Shown: positions 37,866 through 48,681 of the stretch, piece by piece | Position numbering within the stretch: position 1 is the stretch's first letter | Layout of the letters: each line of letters opens with the position of its first letter | DNA from: Entomortierella parvispora | Taxonomy: Eukaryota; Mortierellomycota; Mortierellomycetes; Mortierellales; Mortierellaceae | Direction of reading: 5' to 3' | Assembly: GCA_963573315.1 (NCBI GenBank) | Contig: OY752148.1 | Location: 1,851,263 to 1,915,262, forward strand | DNA: 64,000 nucleotides | Notes under the pieces: generated by a model | Seen by the model: only the letters and a program-made list of their open reading frames with translations | Told to the model about the DNA's origin: nothing | Database searches by the model: none | Translations under genes and position numbers: made by a program

Positions 37866-39870
37866 TTAAATGAACTTGGCCGCGTATACAGGCCAGAAGT
37901 CGATGGTCCGCCAAAAAGGGTCGTCCTCGGCTCCAGGGCAGAGGCCTTGGATGCGGTCAGCGAGGAGCGCGCCACATGGGCAAGTTTCAGGGGGCAATAT
38001 AGCCCCAGAGGCATTATTCCAGGGTAGACCAGGCTGGACTTGTCGTTTCATCTTGGGGCGGATACCTCGTTCCTTCTCCCATGACTTCGCAACGGTGCTT
38101 CCACACTTTAGCCAGGGCGTCTCTATCCAGGCGACGGATAAACTGGTGTGCGACCGCGACTACAAGAGTGAGGAGCTTTGAAAACTGGCATGCACGCGTC
38201 GATCAAGGCGGAGTCCTTGGTATGCTATGACTACCGAGCGTGCCGTGTCCAATGGTGAAGTGTTCTCGCCAAATTTTGGAGGGCGCACCGTGGACAAGTC
38301 GTTGAAGGCAGAGTAGAGTGACGCCCAGATTTGCACATCCGCGGGTTGGTGCCAGTACAGAGTTTTTGGGGCCTCCACTGCCAGTGCTCGGGCTTGCTGT
38401 TTGCTGTGTCTAGAGAGCCTTCCTTCGTTGACCTTCTTAATGGCAGCCCGGCCCCACTTTGGAATAGAAGCCACAGCATCCTCCCATATTAGCATCTGTT
38501 GTTGCAATGACTCTGGACAGGCCCAAACATGATTGTTGTCCTCTGGTGCCCCTCGACACAGACAGCAGAGATTGTCAGGATACAGGTCAGGATATCTCGC
38601 ATGCATGACCGTGAGTGTCGGAAGCGTTCCATGCAGCTTTTTGATATGTTGCGCGCGACGAGTAGTGTCACCGCGGCTGCTGAAGAAGGTGTGGACTGGC
38701 CTTTTGTCGTGAATGATGGACAGTACTGAGCACCACTCCACATCTTCCAGGCCACTAATGCAACGCTTGACCCTCTTCAGTGCTATCCATGTCTGGTGAT
38801 GGCGAATGGTAGTCTGCTGTTTGAGAAATTGTCGCAGGTCGGACTCTAGTTGTTGTCCATGGCACGATGCTGTGAAAGTGATGTCCTGTTGTGCGCTGAG
38901 GTCGGCTTGCCAAGGTAGTGTATCCTGCTCGACTGCGTCTGTAGCGACTTCATCCGCCAATTCGTTGCCCAGCTCCCCATTATGGCTACGGACCCATTCC
39001 ACATCAGTCTGACCATCGCGCTCTGTCACTACCGCTGCCAGAACAGCCCATGTGCCCGCAAATGTTGCTCGTTGCCGCCGCCGGGGAAGTGTCCGTGCCC
39101 TGTCCTTGACCAGAGCTTGGAATTGAGTGACAACGTCCTTGTTATCAAGGCGGACCAATATATCTTGCTGGGGGGGGCATGGCCACGATTGCGGCAAGGA
39201 GACCCATTAGCTCGGCCTTGCCGGAGGAAGCTTGTCCGTCTACGCGGCCTGGAATAGAGTAGGTAGTGTCCGTGGAGAAATCCGCGACTCCAAACGCCAT
39301 AGCACAGTCCTCGAAACCAGCTCGGACCATGGAGCCATCAGAGTAAAGGACGCGGCGCTCCGGTGTTGTTGTTGACTGGCGAAGCCGGTGTATGAGTTCG
39401 GCTTGGTCCGGAGGCATCCACAGGGGACCTACGTTAACTAGATGCTCTCGAGAGGGGATAGGCAAAGGTGGGGGTAAAACACGCAGAGGACGAACGGTGC
39501 TCCAATCAATAGTAACAGTAAGAGGGTGAAGGTGTTGTTGTAGGCGCTCGTTGTTGGTCCTCACGTCCTGATCCCTCATCTCCGTGGCCCAGGTCAAGTA
39601 TTCTGTCCGCAATTGTAGTCTGGCCTCCGCTGCCTCCAGATGCTGCTGGTGTTTGGTGTCTGCAAAGTCGTGCGCTTCTTGTATTCTGCGGGCGAGGTTG
39701 ACAGCAATGCTCTCGATTTGAAACTGAGATCGCACCTGTAGCCTTCGTAGTCCTTGCTGTGCAATGCTGGTAGCCTTTTTTATTGCCTCTGCCACTCGTC
39801 GTGGGGTCTTGGCAAGAAGCTTCTTGTATCTAGCCGTGTCAGCACGGAGTTCGTTCTTCCGTTGACAACT
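37866..39870 (-). mobile_element. 5'-truncated, frameshifted non-LTR retrotransposon (LINE) remnant
   Basis: The minus strand carries the C-terminal part of a LINE polyprotein split over several frames. From about 39870 to 39170 it reads a helical segment and the RNase H start (LYSDGSMVRAGFEDCAMAFG, then SSGKAELMGLLAAI). From about 39176 to 38160 in another frame it continues with LVRLDNKDVVTQF, WVRSHNGELGNELADEVAT and a Cys/His region (LCCLCRGAPEDNNHVWACPE). Beyond 38160 two further frames give FIRRLDRDALAKVWKHRCE and CPCGALLADRI. The RNase H residues (SDGS, KAEL, LDNKD, NELADE) are all present across the frames. The endonuclease and reverse transcriptase are missing, as expected for 5' truncation. 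The first shift falls in a run of eight G at 39170-39177. Confidence 0.8.
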
Positions 39871-42084
39871 CCATATTCCAGAGGATTTTAATCAATGCTT
39901 TGGCCCGTGCGCAGCCAGACAAAAGCACTGCCATTCATGACAAAATTACAAAAGGGGCCCTAGCTGCCAACGGTCGCACGTTTGTCTTCCATTGTGCATG
40001 TCCCGGGATCGATCCCCACATTGGCTTAGCATCCTGGCCCAGGAGTAGGTGCGACCAGAAGTCAGGGTGATGGGGGTTGCCGAAACGCCCAGGAGGCCAA
40101 TATCTTTTGTTGTTGCTCGTGGGTTTGGATTCGGTGGCAGTCAATTCAGCGACTTCCGAGATCTCTGTTCGAACCACAGTAACGATGTCAACGGATCTTT
40201 GGCCCAGGCCGCCAGAGACAATCCGATTTCAAGGTCCGGCAGCTGGACATCCTGCACCGGTGAGAACTACAGTATTTCCCCACTAGAGATCTCAGTTCCC
40301 CCCCTGCTTGTTCGCCGTCGCCACCACCTTCAAGCGGGCCGATAGGAGATGAGGTATCAAAGAAGCTGAGCCGCCAAAATCTCTTTATGGTTCGTACCTT
40401 CACAATTCTTCCTGGACCGACATTATCGTTAGGCGAAGTTACCCTTTCTTAACAAGATGGTTGGTGAAAGGATGGTCCACACGGAGGTATACGGGACTCT
40501 ACATCGTCATTACGAAGCCGACACATGGGTGGGACGGGTTCTTGGCAGTTAAGGATGTAGAGTTTCCAGGGGCGAAGAGGCGTCAAGGCAGCATATGTCA
40601 AGGAAGAGTCGCCAGCTATATATATTTCAGTAATTCTCTCCGGTCGCGTCCACTTGACACCAATCGCTTTTGTCAAAGATCCAAAATAAAAGGTCGGCGC
40701 GTCAAAACCAGAGACTCTGCAGTTTAAGGGGCCTTTGCAGCCCATACGATCCGAAGAAGATTTTCGGATTGCATTTACTGCTGCCACTTGCTGGGTGAAA
40801 TGAGAAGTTTGGCAGTCGACCTGTTGGTGTGTACGGATTGGGCTTTAACCCACTGTGCTTTTCTGGCACTTCAGGTGCTCGCAAAGGCGATGGTAGCCTC
40901 TAGACTGTCCCTTCGCTTGCATAGTTCTTAAAGAGTCGCGCGTCAACCCAGCACAGAAATTTTGCGAATTTGGGTCTAGCCTCCTGCATGCACGACGCGG
41001 TTCCTTCCTCACCCTGTGGTGGATCGACACCCAACAACAGAAAACATTATTCCAACTTCAAGGTCACCATATTGTATATCAGATGGTTCCCCGTGGGGTC
41101 AGGACAGTTACGTGGTGTGTGGGGTGTGTGTGTGGGGAAGATCGTCAGTTTAAGGAAACAGGGTTCTTTTCTACGGGTGTAATCAGAGTTAAAGGTGTAA
41201 GCCGGACATGGGGGAATGCGGGGGGTTGTCAAACGCCCAAGAAGACAAACAAGTTTCGACGTTCTCTACTAGATGCACGCTGTGCTCTGTGACCAGCAAT
41301 GCAAACGCCTGGTCGACCCTTGCTTAAACCTGAACCTTGACCCCACTATTCAAAAAGCGGAGAAAGGGACTTTTCACGGTCCAGAGAGAGAGATGTGAGC
41401 CAGCTCAGTTAGTTGAGTACGGTTCTACGGCCAGCAAAAGGCGAAGACGATAACAAAATAAAAAAGCTCAATTGCTTCCGATCCAAGACAAGACAAGACA
41501 AGGAAGGAATGACGAAGATAAAGAGAGGAGGGATGAACGCCGACGTGACCCAAGGAAAAGAGACCCAGTTTTTTTCTTCATTCCTTCTTGTCGTTCATTT
41601 CCGCCCTTCCAGAGAGGTGTGCAATTAGAGAAGTGCCGTTGTGTCCGACCCGCAAGTCAGTTCTGTCTCTGTGACCGACCTAAAAATTGCGGAGAAGAAA
41701 TAAAAATGGCCAGCCCCAGGAAGGGAGACGAGGACGGGACGTCCGATCTCCTCGTTCGTTCCAACGCACGTTGTTTGTCCGTCTGCCCGTCCATCCGATC
41801 CACTTCTCTTCTCTTTCTATTCAGTTGCGGGTATTCAAACAATGACTCTCAGTCTTGTCTCCAGAGCCGTCTTGCTGTCAAGATGCAGCTCTGCAATCTC
41901 TATAAAAAGGCCTCCATTCCTCCTCCCTGGAATCCCATTGCTCTTTTCCCCTACTCACTTGCGGCACCTCCACAGAACAACAGGTCCTATCCCCCCACCT
42001 TTCCCTCACCGTTCCTCCCTCTCCTCTCCCTTGCATTCTTCCCATTCCCTCTCTGCAATCACTCCCAATCTCAGTTTTCACACA
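39871..42084. other. Gene-free block between the LINE remnant and guanine deaminase
   Basis: No gene is supported. Short frames at 39935-40177 and 40449-40787 (minus) show no family and may be worn repeat sequence. From about 41830 the plus strand becomes the guanine deaminase promoter: TATAAAAAGG at 41901, then a CT-rich leader. Confidence 0.45.
41901..41910 (+). promoter_or_regulatory. TATA box of the guanine deaminase gene
   Basis: TATAAAAAGG, followed by about 170 bases of CT-rich leader and the ATG at 42085. It favours that start over the upstream in-frame ATG at 41842. Confidence 0.6.
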
Positions 42085-43910
42085 ATGCACACATTTGCCG
42101 CCTCCATTGCCAAGGTCTTCTACGGTACCTTGATTCATTCTGTCTCCATCAACGAGATTGAGTACATCAAGCAAGGTCTCCTCTTTATCAACAGCCAAGG
42201 AAAGATCGTCAAGGTCGTCAAGAACGTTGCCCAAGAGGATGTCGAGACTGTCCTGGACGGTGTGGATTCTGACAAGGTAAGCAATCGAGAGCAACAAGGC
42301 CGGATTACATCGGGATGATGCCCCTTTTGCTCTTTCTGCAGGGCAGGCAGGGACCACCCATCAATTGTCTTTCATCGTCATCGCACGCATTGTTCGCTGC
42401 TGCTGACTACAAACAGCCAATTGCACAGAAATGTGGGGATCTACACCCATGTTTGATGGATGGACAGGCAGTGTGAATCCAGGAACTGCAAACTCAGTGG
42501 GACACAGAGCCTTAACCCTATTTGCCCCGCTGCACTGCACAGATCACCATGGTGATCAGCAACATGCCAATGCACTTTAATTGCCCTATCTAACCACGTT
42601 GCTTCCCATCTTGCCTCTTCCTTTCTTCTAGCTCGTCACCTTGAACGACGACCAGTTCATTATTCCCGGCTTCGTGGACACTCACATTGTAAGTCTGTGA
42701 ACGTATCTGTTGTTTTGTTCAAAAGATGAGTGCTCCTAGTTCTAACCAGTTTGAATCTATCTTTGACAAACAACAGCATGCTCCTCAGTACACCTTTTGT
42801 GGAAACGGACACGACCTGCCTTTGCTCGAGTGGTTGGATACCTACACTTTCCCCCGCGAAAGCAAGTTTGCTGATCGGGACTATGCCCGCAAGCTCTACA
42901 CCAAGGCTGTGGCGCGTTCTCTTCGAAACGGTACGACCTCTGCCTGTTGGTTTGCCACCATCCACCTCGAGGCCTGCAAGGAACTCGTGGACATTATCCT
43001 TCAACAGGGTCAACGTGCCTATGTCGGCAAGGTCAACATGAACCAGAACTCGCCCGATTTCTTGGTCGAGACCACCGAGTCCTCTGTCCGCGATACCCGT
43101 GCTTTCATCGAGTACGCCCAGGGTGCCGCCAACGCTTCTCCCGAAGGTGCAGCAGCCTCTTCCTCGGCCTTGGTCACGCCCATCATCACGCCTCGTTTCG
43201 CCATCTCTTGCACCTCCGAGTTGTTGACTCAATTGGGTCAATTGGCGGCCGAGTACAATCTCCCGATTCAATCGCATCTCTGCGAGAACATGAACGAGAT
43301 TGGATTCACCATGTCCCTCTTCCCAGAGTCTGTCAACTATACCTCTGTCTATGCTGACCACGGTCTCTTGAACGAACGGACCATCATGGCCCATTGTGTC
43401 CACATGAAGGAAGAAGAGCTCGACCTCATGAAGGAAAAGAATGCCGGCATCTCTCACTGTGCCAACTCCAACTTTAACCTCAAATCCGGTATGGCCGATG
43501 TCCGCAAGATGTTGAACAAGGACATCAAGGTCGGTCTTGGTACCGATGTCGCCGGAGGTTACTCCCCTTCCATCTTGGAAGCCCTTCGCGCCTCCCGTAC
43601 CTGTTCTGTCGCCCGCGACATGGACTCTTCTTTGATCGTTGCCGAGTTGTTTTACTTGGCTACCGTCGGAGGCGCTCGTGTGATGGAGTTGGAAAAGACG
43701 ATTGGAAACTTTGAAGTCGGCAAAGAGTTTGATGCCATCTTGGTCAACACTGCAGTCGAGAACTCGCCCGTGGATGTCTTTGATCATGATACGGTTGAGA
43801 CCAAATTTGAAAAGTACTTGTTTGTCGGTGATGACCGCAACAACGAAAAGATCTATGTCCAGGGTAAAGAGGTTCGTCTCCCCGGAGCCGAGGTCGCTTC
43901 CCGCAAGTAA
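42085..43910 (+). CDS. GUD1: Guanine deaminase
   Basis: Three exons, 42085-42276, 42632-42688 and 42777-43910, join in frame into 460 residues. It hydrolyses guanine to xanthine and ammonia in purine salvage and catabolism. Exons 2 and 3 together form PGFVDTHIHAPQY, with zinc ligands H82 and H84 of the amidohydrolase HxH motif. Further motifs are SHLCEN, IMAHCVHM, GISHCANSN and GLGTDVAGG with the metal-binding Asp. All match guanine deaminase rather than cytosine deaminase or other amidohydrolases. An in-frame ATG at 41842 lies upstream of the TATA box, so 42085 is preferred. Introns are 355 and 88 bases. The reverse strand has a long open frame over exon 3, which is a codon-usage shadow. Confidence 0.94.
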
Positions 43911-44750
43911 GATCCTTTTTTTCTTTCATCTCTCTCTCTCTCTGGACGGCGGATTCAAGGGAAAAAAAAAAGACTGAAAACCCACGTAAACGATCGAGAA
44001 CGCCGATAAACACCAGAAGAGTCACGGATGAGGAGGAAGAAGGAAGAAGGAAGGAAGGAAGGAAGGAAGGGAAGAAGGAAAAGGATAGGAGGGTGGGAAA
44101 CGCACAAAACACACCGCCCTCCAGGTCTCGTATATATATACTACCATGAAAATATGTGCTGCAGTTCAGATGTTCGATCTTTTCGTCCGAGGGAGGAAAA
44201 CCAGCGAAAACCGAGCGGGGCCCCCTTTTTTTTTCTTGACAGTCGTCCATTCTCTCCTCTCTGGAGAGAAAGGGAGACACTTGAACTTGAAGAGGGACCG
44301 ACATATACCAAAGACGAGCGATGTCTGAACCAAGAAGAAAGTGTTTTTCTTTGATAACCCAAATGTACCTATTTTGTAACAATAAATGCTACGTCCATGA
44401 AAAAAATCCGCTCCTCCCCTGTCTCTCCCTTCCTCTCACAGCCATGTAACTGCAAGCAAAGTAACAGGCGGATCAATTGCTTGTAGGCTCTCTTTCTCTC
44501 TTGGCCTCCTCCATTAGCCAAAGATTCAAAAGATGAACTGCAAACAAAGTAACAGGCGGATCAATTGCTCGTAGGTTCTCTTTCTCTCTTGGCCTCCTCC
44601 ATTAGCCAAAGATTCAAAAGATGCATTGCAAACAAAGTAAAAGGCAGATCAATTGCTCGTGGGTCAAGTTTCTCGTAAAGACAGGGAGAGAAGATGCAAA
44701 ATTGGAATGTGTATTTTAGATAGACTGTATGATTAGGAGAAAGAGGGTCC
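43911..44750. other. Convergent region with an 88-base tandem repeat
   Basis: No gene seen. It lies between the 3' ends of guanine deaminase and the RhoGAP gene. It contains a (GGAA)n run near 44050-44070, AATAAA near 44382, and the tandem repeat listed separately. Confidence 0.55.
44451..44665. repeat. 88-base tandem repeat, about 2.4 copies
   Basis: The sequence GTAACAGGCGGATCAATTGC begins at 44461, recurs at 44549 and again, with small changes, at 44637, giving a period of 88 bases. Copies 1 and 2 are nearly identical through GGCCTCCTCCATTAGCC. Copy 3 is partial. It lies just downstream of the RhoGAP stop, possibly inside its 3' UTR. Confidence 0.9.
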
Positions 44751-46361
44751 TCACATGATTTCGTCGTAACTTTCAATCAAGACCTTGACCACGGTTCCTA
44801 GGGTCACGGCGCCGACCACTTCAGAATCCTTGTTCTTGTTGCCCACGCCTCCAAGAGCAATCTCCTGCATCACATCGCTGTGCCGCAACATATTAGGCGT
44901 GATGACCACGGCAAGATTATACGGTGTCATCTTGTTGGATTCATGTCTATCCGCCACCATCTTCAAAAGTCTAAACACCTCCATCATCAAAACTAGGTTG
45001 TTAGGGGTGACCTGACTCATGACCTCGGACCGAGTAAAGTCCAACAGAGTCTGTGGCTCGCCCTCTTTTCTGTTGGTCTCCTGTAATACTTTATAGGTGG
45101 TCGCTGGGAAGATGGGGTCGGGCAATTCACGAAGGAACAGCTTCAAAAGCACGGCAGAAATGTGAATGTCATATTCAGACAGGTTGACGGGATTACCGCG
45201 ATCATAGGCGGCGCGCACTTGCTTCAACATAGCAGAGCTAGGACTGCGCCTAAAGAGTCCTTCAACATAGAGTCCGTTGGCAATGATGTTGGATACGCAA
45301 TCCTGAACAAACTTTGGTAGACCATTCTCGCCGTTGAGTCCCATGAGCCGATCCAGAGGGGCGCCAAAGACTCTGTGGGCATGGTCCTGTTGATCTTCTG
45401 GTAGAGTGATGGTATCTTCAAATTGCAGGTTGTGCCTAGTTTTGATACCACAAGAGTATTTTCAGGTTAGTCTGACTATCGAGTGGATGCTTCTGCACTT
45501 TGACGGAAGCTTTGAAAATAGTGGAGGATCGACGTACTGGTAAACGGCGCCTGGAATGTTGATCTGGTTTAATGGGACGACCTTGGCCAACTGAGAGAGG
45601 GTGCTGATGTAATGGACCTTTTGTCCAAACTTTGGGCTATAGTACAAGAAAAGATCACACAAAAGGTAAGTGCTACGGAAAAGTCATCTGTGCCCAATGC
45701 ATCTCCAAAAGCGTCACGGCAGAACGGTCCGTTTACCTCACAACAGCATTCATTGTACCCAGGATGAGACGCGGCCAAGTTGAGGGGTGGACAATATACA
45801 GGGCTTTCAAGTTTTTTTTGTATCTAGAGCATGAGTGATGGGTAAGGTGTTAACAATAAAAGCTGACGCTTTGTACGACAGACTTTGGGCGCCTTGTTCG
45901 GAACATACCTCCTGTTCAAACTACGATAGGCCTTGAAGAGCCATCCCCATCCTGGCCGGTGAACGGCTCCTCCTGAGAACATTACAACGGTATAGTCATT
46001 CTCGACAAATTGCTCCAGCTGGGCGAGGACGACTCTGCAAGTGTTTGAGTATACATGTATAAAAGGCGATTAACTTTTTGCGCGACACGACAAGGATGGT
46101 TTTGTGGCCGTGAGCGATAGAGTGAATCCTGACCTGAGAATGGTATCGTAGTCGACCAGCTTTGGATCTGGTAGGTTGCAGGCGCATAGCACGACCATTG
46201 GTCTGCTTTCGTAGTCGACACCTAAAGAAGAAGACGGGTCAGTCAGGGACGCGTTCTGAGGTAGAAAAATGAAAAAGAGAAAAAAAAAAAAAAGAAAAGA
46301 GAATGAGAAAGAAGTAGGTAGACATGCCTGCTCTGTAGATGATGTTTTCGCTTGCAGCCAT
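44751..46361 (-). CDS. CRAL-TRIO (BCH-like) RhoGAP, ARHGAP1/p50RhoGAP type
   Basis: Six exons (46328-46361, 46134-46221, 45909-46034, 45737-45823, 45538-45636, 44751-45435) join in frame into 372 residues. The N-terminal half is a divergent Sec14-like domain: FVENDYTVVMFSGG, GWGWLFKAYRSLNRRYKKNLKALYIVHPS, SPKFGQKVHYISTLSQLAKVVP and INIPGAVYQ. The RhoGAP domain starts at FGAPLDRLMGLNGENGLPKFV, has the arginine finger in GLYVEGLFRRS (R206 or R207) and continues with LLKLFLRELPDPIFP and MTPYNLAVVITPNM. It should stimulate GTP hydrolysis on Rho/Cdc42-type GTPases, with the lipid/protein-binding half targeting it to membranes. Intron 1 has a GC donor (G|GCATGT); no GT site nearby keeps the frame. 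Other introns are GT-AG. Confidence 0.9.
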
Positions 46362-46841
46362 TGAGGGTGAGGGAATGAAGGCGGGTTGATGTGGGGAATG
46401 AGAAAGAGGGAAGGGAGGGAGGGTGGGAGGGTTGTGGAGATAAGAAGAGAGAGAGTGGGAGAGGAAGAGAGAGAGAAAGAGAAGAGATAAAGACACACGC
46501 ACATGGACAGGGGCAGACGGACACGGACAGCACACACGCCCAACCGTCCATCCATCATTCAATCAATTCTGCTGGAGAGTGGCTCGGCGGAAGATAATGC
46601 TGCACACAGGACACACACAGGACACACACACAGGACACACACACACAGGGGCAGCAGGACACACGCCAGGACACACACCTTGTTGCATGGAGCGCGTGAT
46701 TCTCTCCTTCCCTCTTTCCCACTTTCTCTCTGGACCGTGTGCCATCCCCAGGAATCAACCAGGAATCAACCAGGATCACCCTCGGCAGTAGCACCACCGC
46801 CACCACCATCCCACTACCCACTGCTCCCATTCTCGCTCAAA
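46362..46841. other. Bidirectional promoter region, RhoGAP / CENP-Q
   Basis: 480 bases between divergent genes, with no ORF of interest. The left half is CT-rich on the minus strand (RhoGAP leader). The centre holds an ACACAGG-type repeat. Confidence 0.55.
46602..46679. repeat. GGACACACA-type minisatellite
   Basis: Irregular tandem units of CACACAGGA with 1-3 extra CA dinucleotides, about seven copies, in the shared promoter region of the RhoGAP and CENP-Q genes. Confidence 0.85.
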
Positions 46842-48518
46842 ATGGTACATTGCTGCATACCCTGGAATGGTCAACCCTGGCTCATTAATCAAAAGGAACG
46901 CCACTAACATTCAATCCCCAATCGCATAGGCCAAAGCAAAGAAACCAGATGCAGAGACTCGCTGGAAGTCACTGTTGCCCTTTAAAAGCACCGCAGATAC
47001 CTCATCAAAGACACCACCTTCGGACGCAGTGCCAGCTGTCCCATCAAAACACCGCGTCGAAAAGACTTCAAAGGACAAGGGCAAAGGCAGAGCACAGCCA
47101 AGGCCCAGATCCAAAAAACGTGCACCAAAAGCGACCCCAACTACAACAACAGCCTCGAAAACTCGGTCAGCGCAAACTTCAAAACCACCAGCACCTGCTT
47201 CTATTGCCACAGCCTCCTCTTCAAACACAAAAGCCTCTCGAGTTTTGTCGGACGAGGAGGACGAGATCAGTGACTCTGCTCAAGAAGACGCAGGCGACGA
47301 GGAAGAAGAGGATGAAGAGGATCATGACCATCAACTTGGACTGCGACCGACTCTTCGAGTGGTATCTAAAGCAACAGTAAGACGAACATGGAAACCTGTC
47401 AGTGTCAAGACTAGAACACACATCCAGACTTTGATATCGAGCTTATTCCCGTAAGTCAAGCTGGCTCGACCAAGCACAGCAGTAAAGTAGGAATTAGAAT
47501 GGTCATCTAACCAACAAGACATGTCGTTCTCTTTGCATTTAGCGCTGCGATCTCAAGAGCAAGAGGAGACAGGAGAAAGATTGCGGTTCAAATGAAGCTG
47601 AATCAACTAATGCAAAAGTACGTGTTGCATTTACCTGTGTTTTATTTTGATTCTGGTGTCTGTGTCTCTCCACGCTGACACGTCTCTCTCCTTCTTGCAG
47701 GATGAACGACTGCCTAAGCGAACTAGATGTGCCACCACCAGGAAGAGATAGGGGACTGAACTATGGCCAGCTTACAGCTCGGAATGTGAGTACCAGTATC
47801 TATTCACCCCTGTCTGCGTGGAAATGAATTTGCTATTATTCATGCAGGTCCTAATGCTTGACCGTTACATCTCATGCAGCGTGGACTAGAGGCGACACTT
47901 GTTCCAGATCTTGAACATATTCGGGACTTGGAACTTCGTCTAGAACAGGAACAAAGGTTGGCTGAGCAAGACGAAGCCGAGCTCACAGACTTTCAGGAGA
48001 AGAAGCGGGCACTAGATCAACGGACAACCCAATTGCATCGCTCAAAACTGCATCCATTGTTGAGAGATCGAAACCTTCAGGCGACTACAGCAGCTCTGTG
48101 TCGGGTTGATAATGACTATAGTCATTTGTCCGTGGCGGACCAACGCCTCTTGACCATGATGGGCACTTCACAGGGGGATGACTTTGGAGGATCAGAGACG
48201 CGTGAAACTCTTTACAATGTAAGACGAGTCTTTGGCTTGTGTCGCGATTGAGTTATTTAATTCAAGGATACTGACCCAACAGCTATCTCTAATCGCCACG
48301 CATAGCCTGATCAGGATGTGATGATTAACAAGGCGTCCAAGCGACTGGGATCTCGACTTTCAGCTATTGAGCGTAATGGCGAAAAGCTGGACCCATTGAT
48401 GAACCTCGTGGCAGCAGCCAAGGAGACGGTGCAGGAACTGACCGTGTCGACCTTTGGATTGAACCCGCAAAACAACGGTCCTTTTGGCGCGAACCTCAGG
48501 TCTCCGCTGCATCGATAG
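46842..48518 (+). CDS. CENPQ: Kinetochore protein CENP-Q-like (Okp1 family)
   Basis: Six exons are inferred: 46842-46844 (only the ATG), 46930-47450, 47543-47617, 47701-47785, 47880-48218 and 48306-48518, giving 411 residues. The first 140 residues are Lys/Pro/Ser-rich with an acidic patch (DEEEEDEEDHDH). The conserved part begins RRTWKPVSVKTRTHIQTLI and continues as a long coiled coil (KMNDCLSELDVPPP, LNYGQLTARNRGLEATLVPDLEHIRDLELRLEQEQRLAEQDEAELTDFQEKKRAL). A W-KP start, a two-helix region ending in LDVP and an L-p-l--i--LE coiled coil are the plan of CENP-Q, an inner-kinetochore (CCAN/COMA) subunit. The match is by layout and a few motifs, so another coiled-coil family remains possible. 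The acceptor at 46928-46929 gives MAKAKKPD as the N-terminus. Confidence 0.6.
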
Positions 48519-48681
48519 TTCCAACAAAAAAAAAAAAAAAAAAAAAAATAGATCTGTCCCGTAGCATGTCACAAAATATACCCTGGCTTATTTTTTTGGC
48601 CCCACTTTTCTCTCTTCTTTTTACATTCCCCTCAGGCACCACCCATTGCATCCATCGCATCGCATTCCCATCGTGCCAGCC
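48519..48681. other. Short intergenic gap with a 23-25 base A run
   Basis: An A run of about 24 bases starts 8 bases after the CENP-Q stop (about 48526-48549). The kinase start codon follows within about 130 bases, so the gap must hold both a terminator region and a promoter. Confidence 0.6.

Noticed and set aside
40449-40787. Minus-strand frame of about 112 codons upstream of the LINE remnant
   Set aside because: No recognisable domain; could be worn repeat sequence but not enough to annotate as a mobile element.
41395-41445. tRNA D-arm-like sequence (AGCTCAGTTAGTTGAG)
   Set aside because: No T arm or acceptor stem could be paired around it.
41842-42084. Upstream in-frame start for guanine deaminase
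   Set aside because: It lies before the TATA box at 41901 and would add a low-complexity leader; the ATG at 42085 fits the family's N-terminus.
42660-43787. Long open frame (375 codons) antisense to guanine deaminase exon 3
   Set aside because: It mirrors a strongly coding exon with biased codons, and its translation matches no family; a shadow frame.
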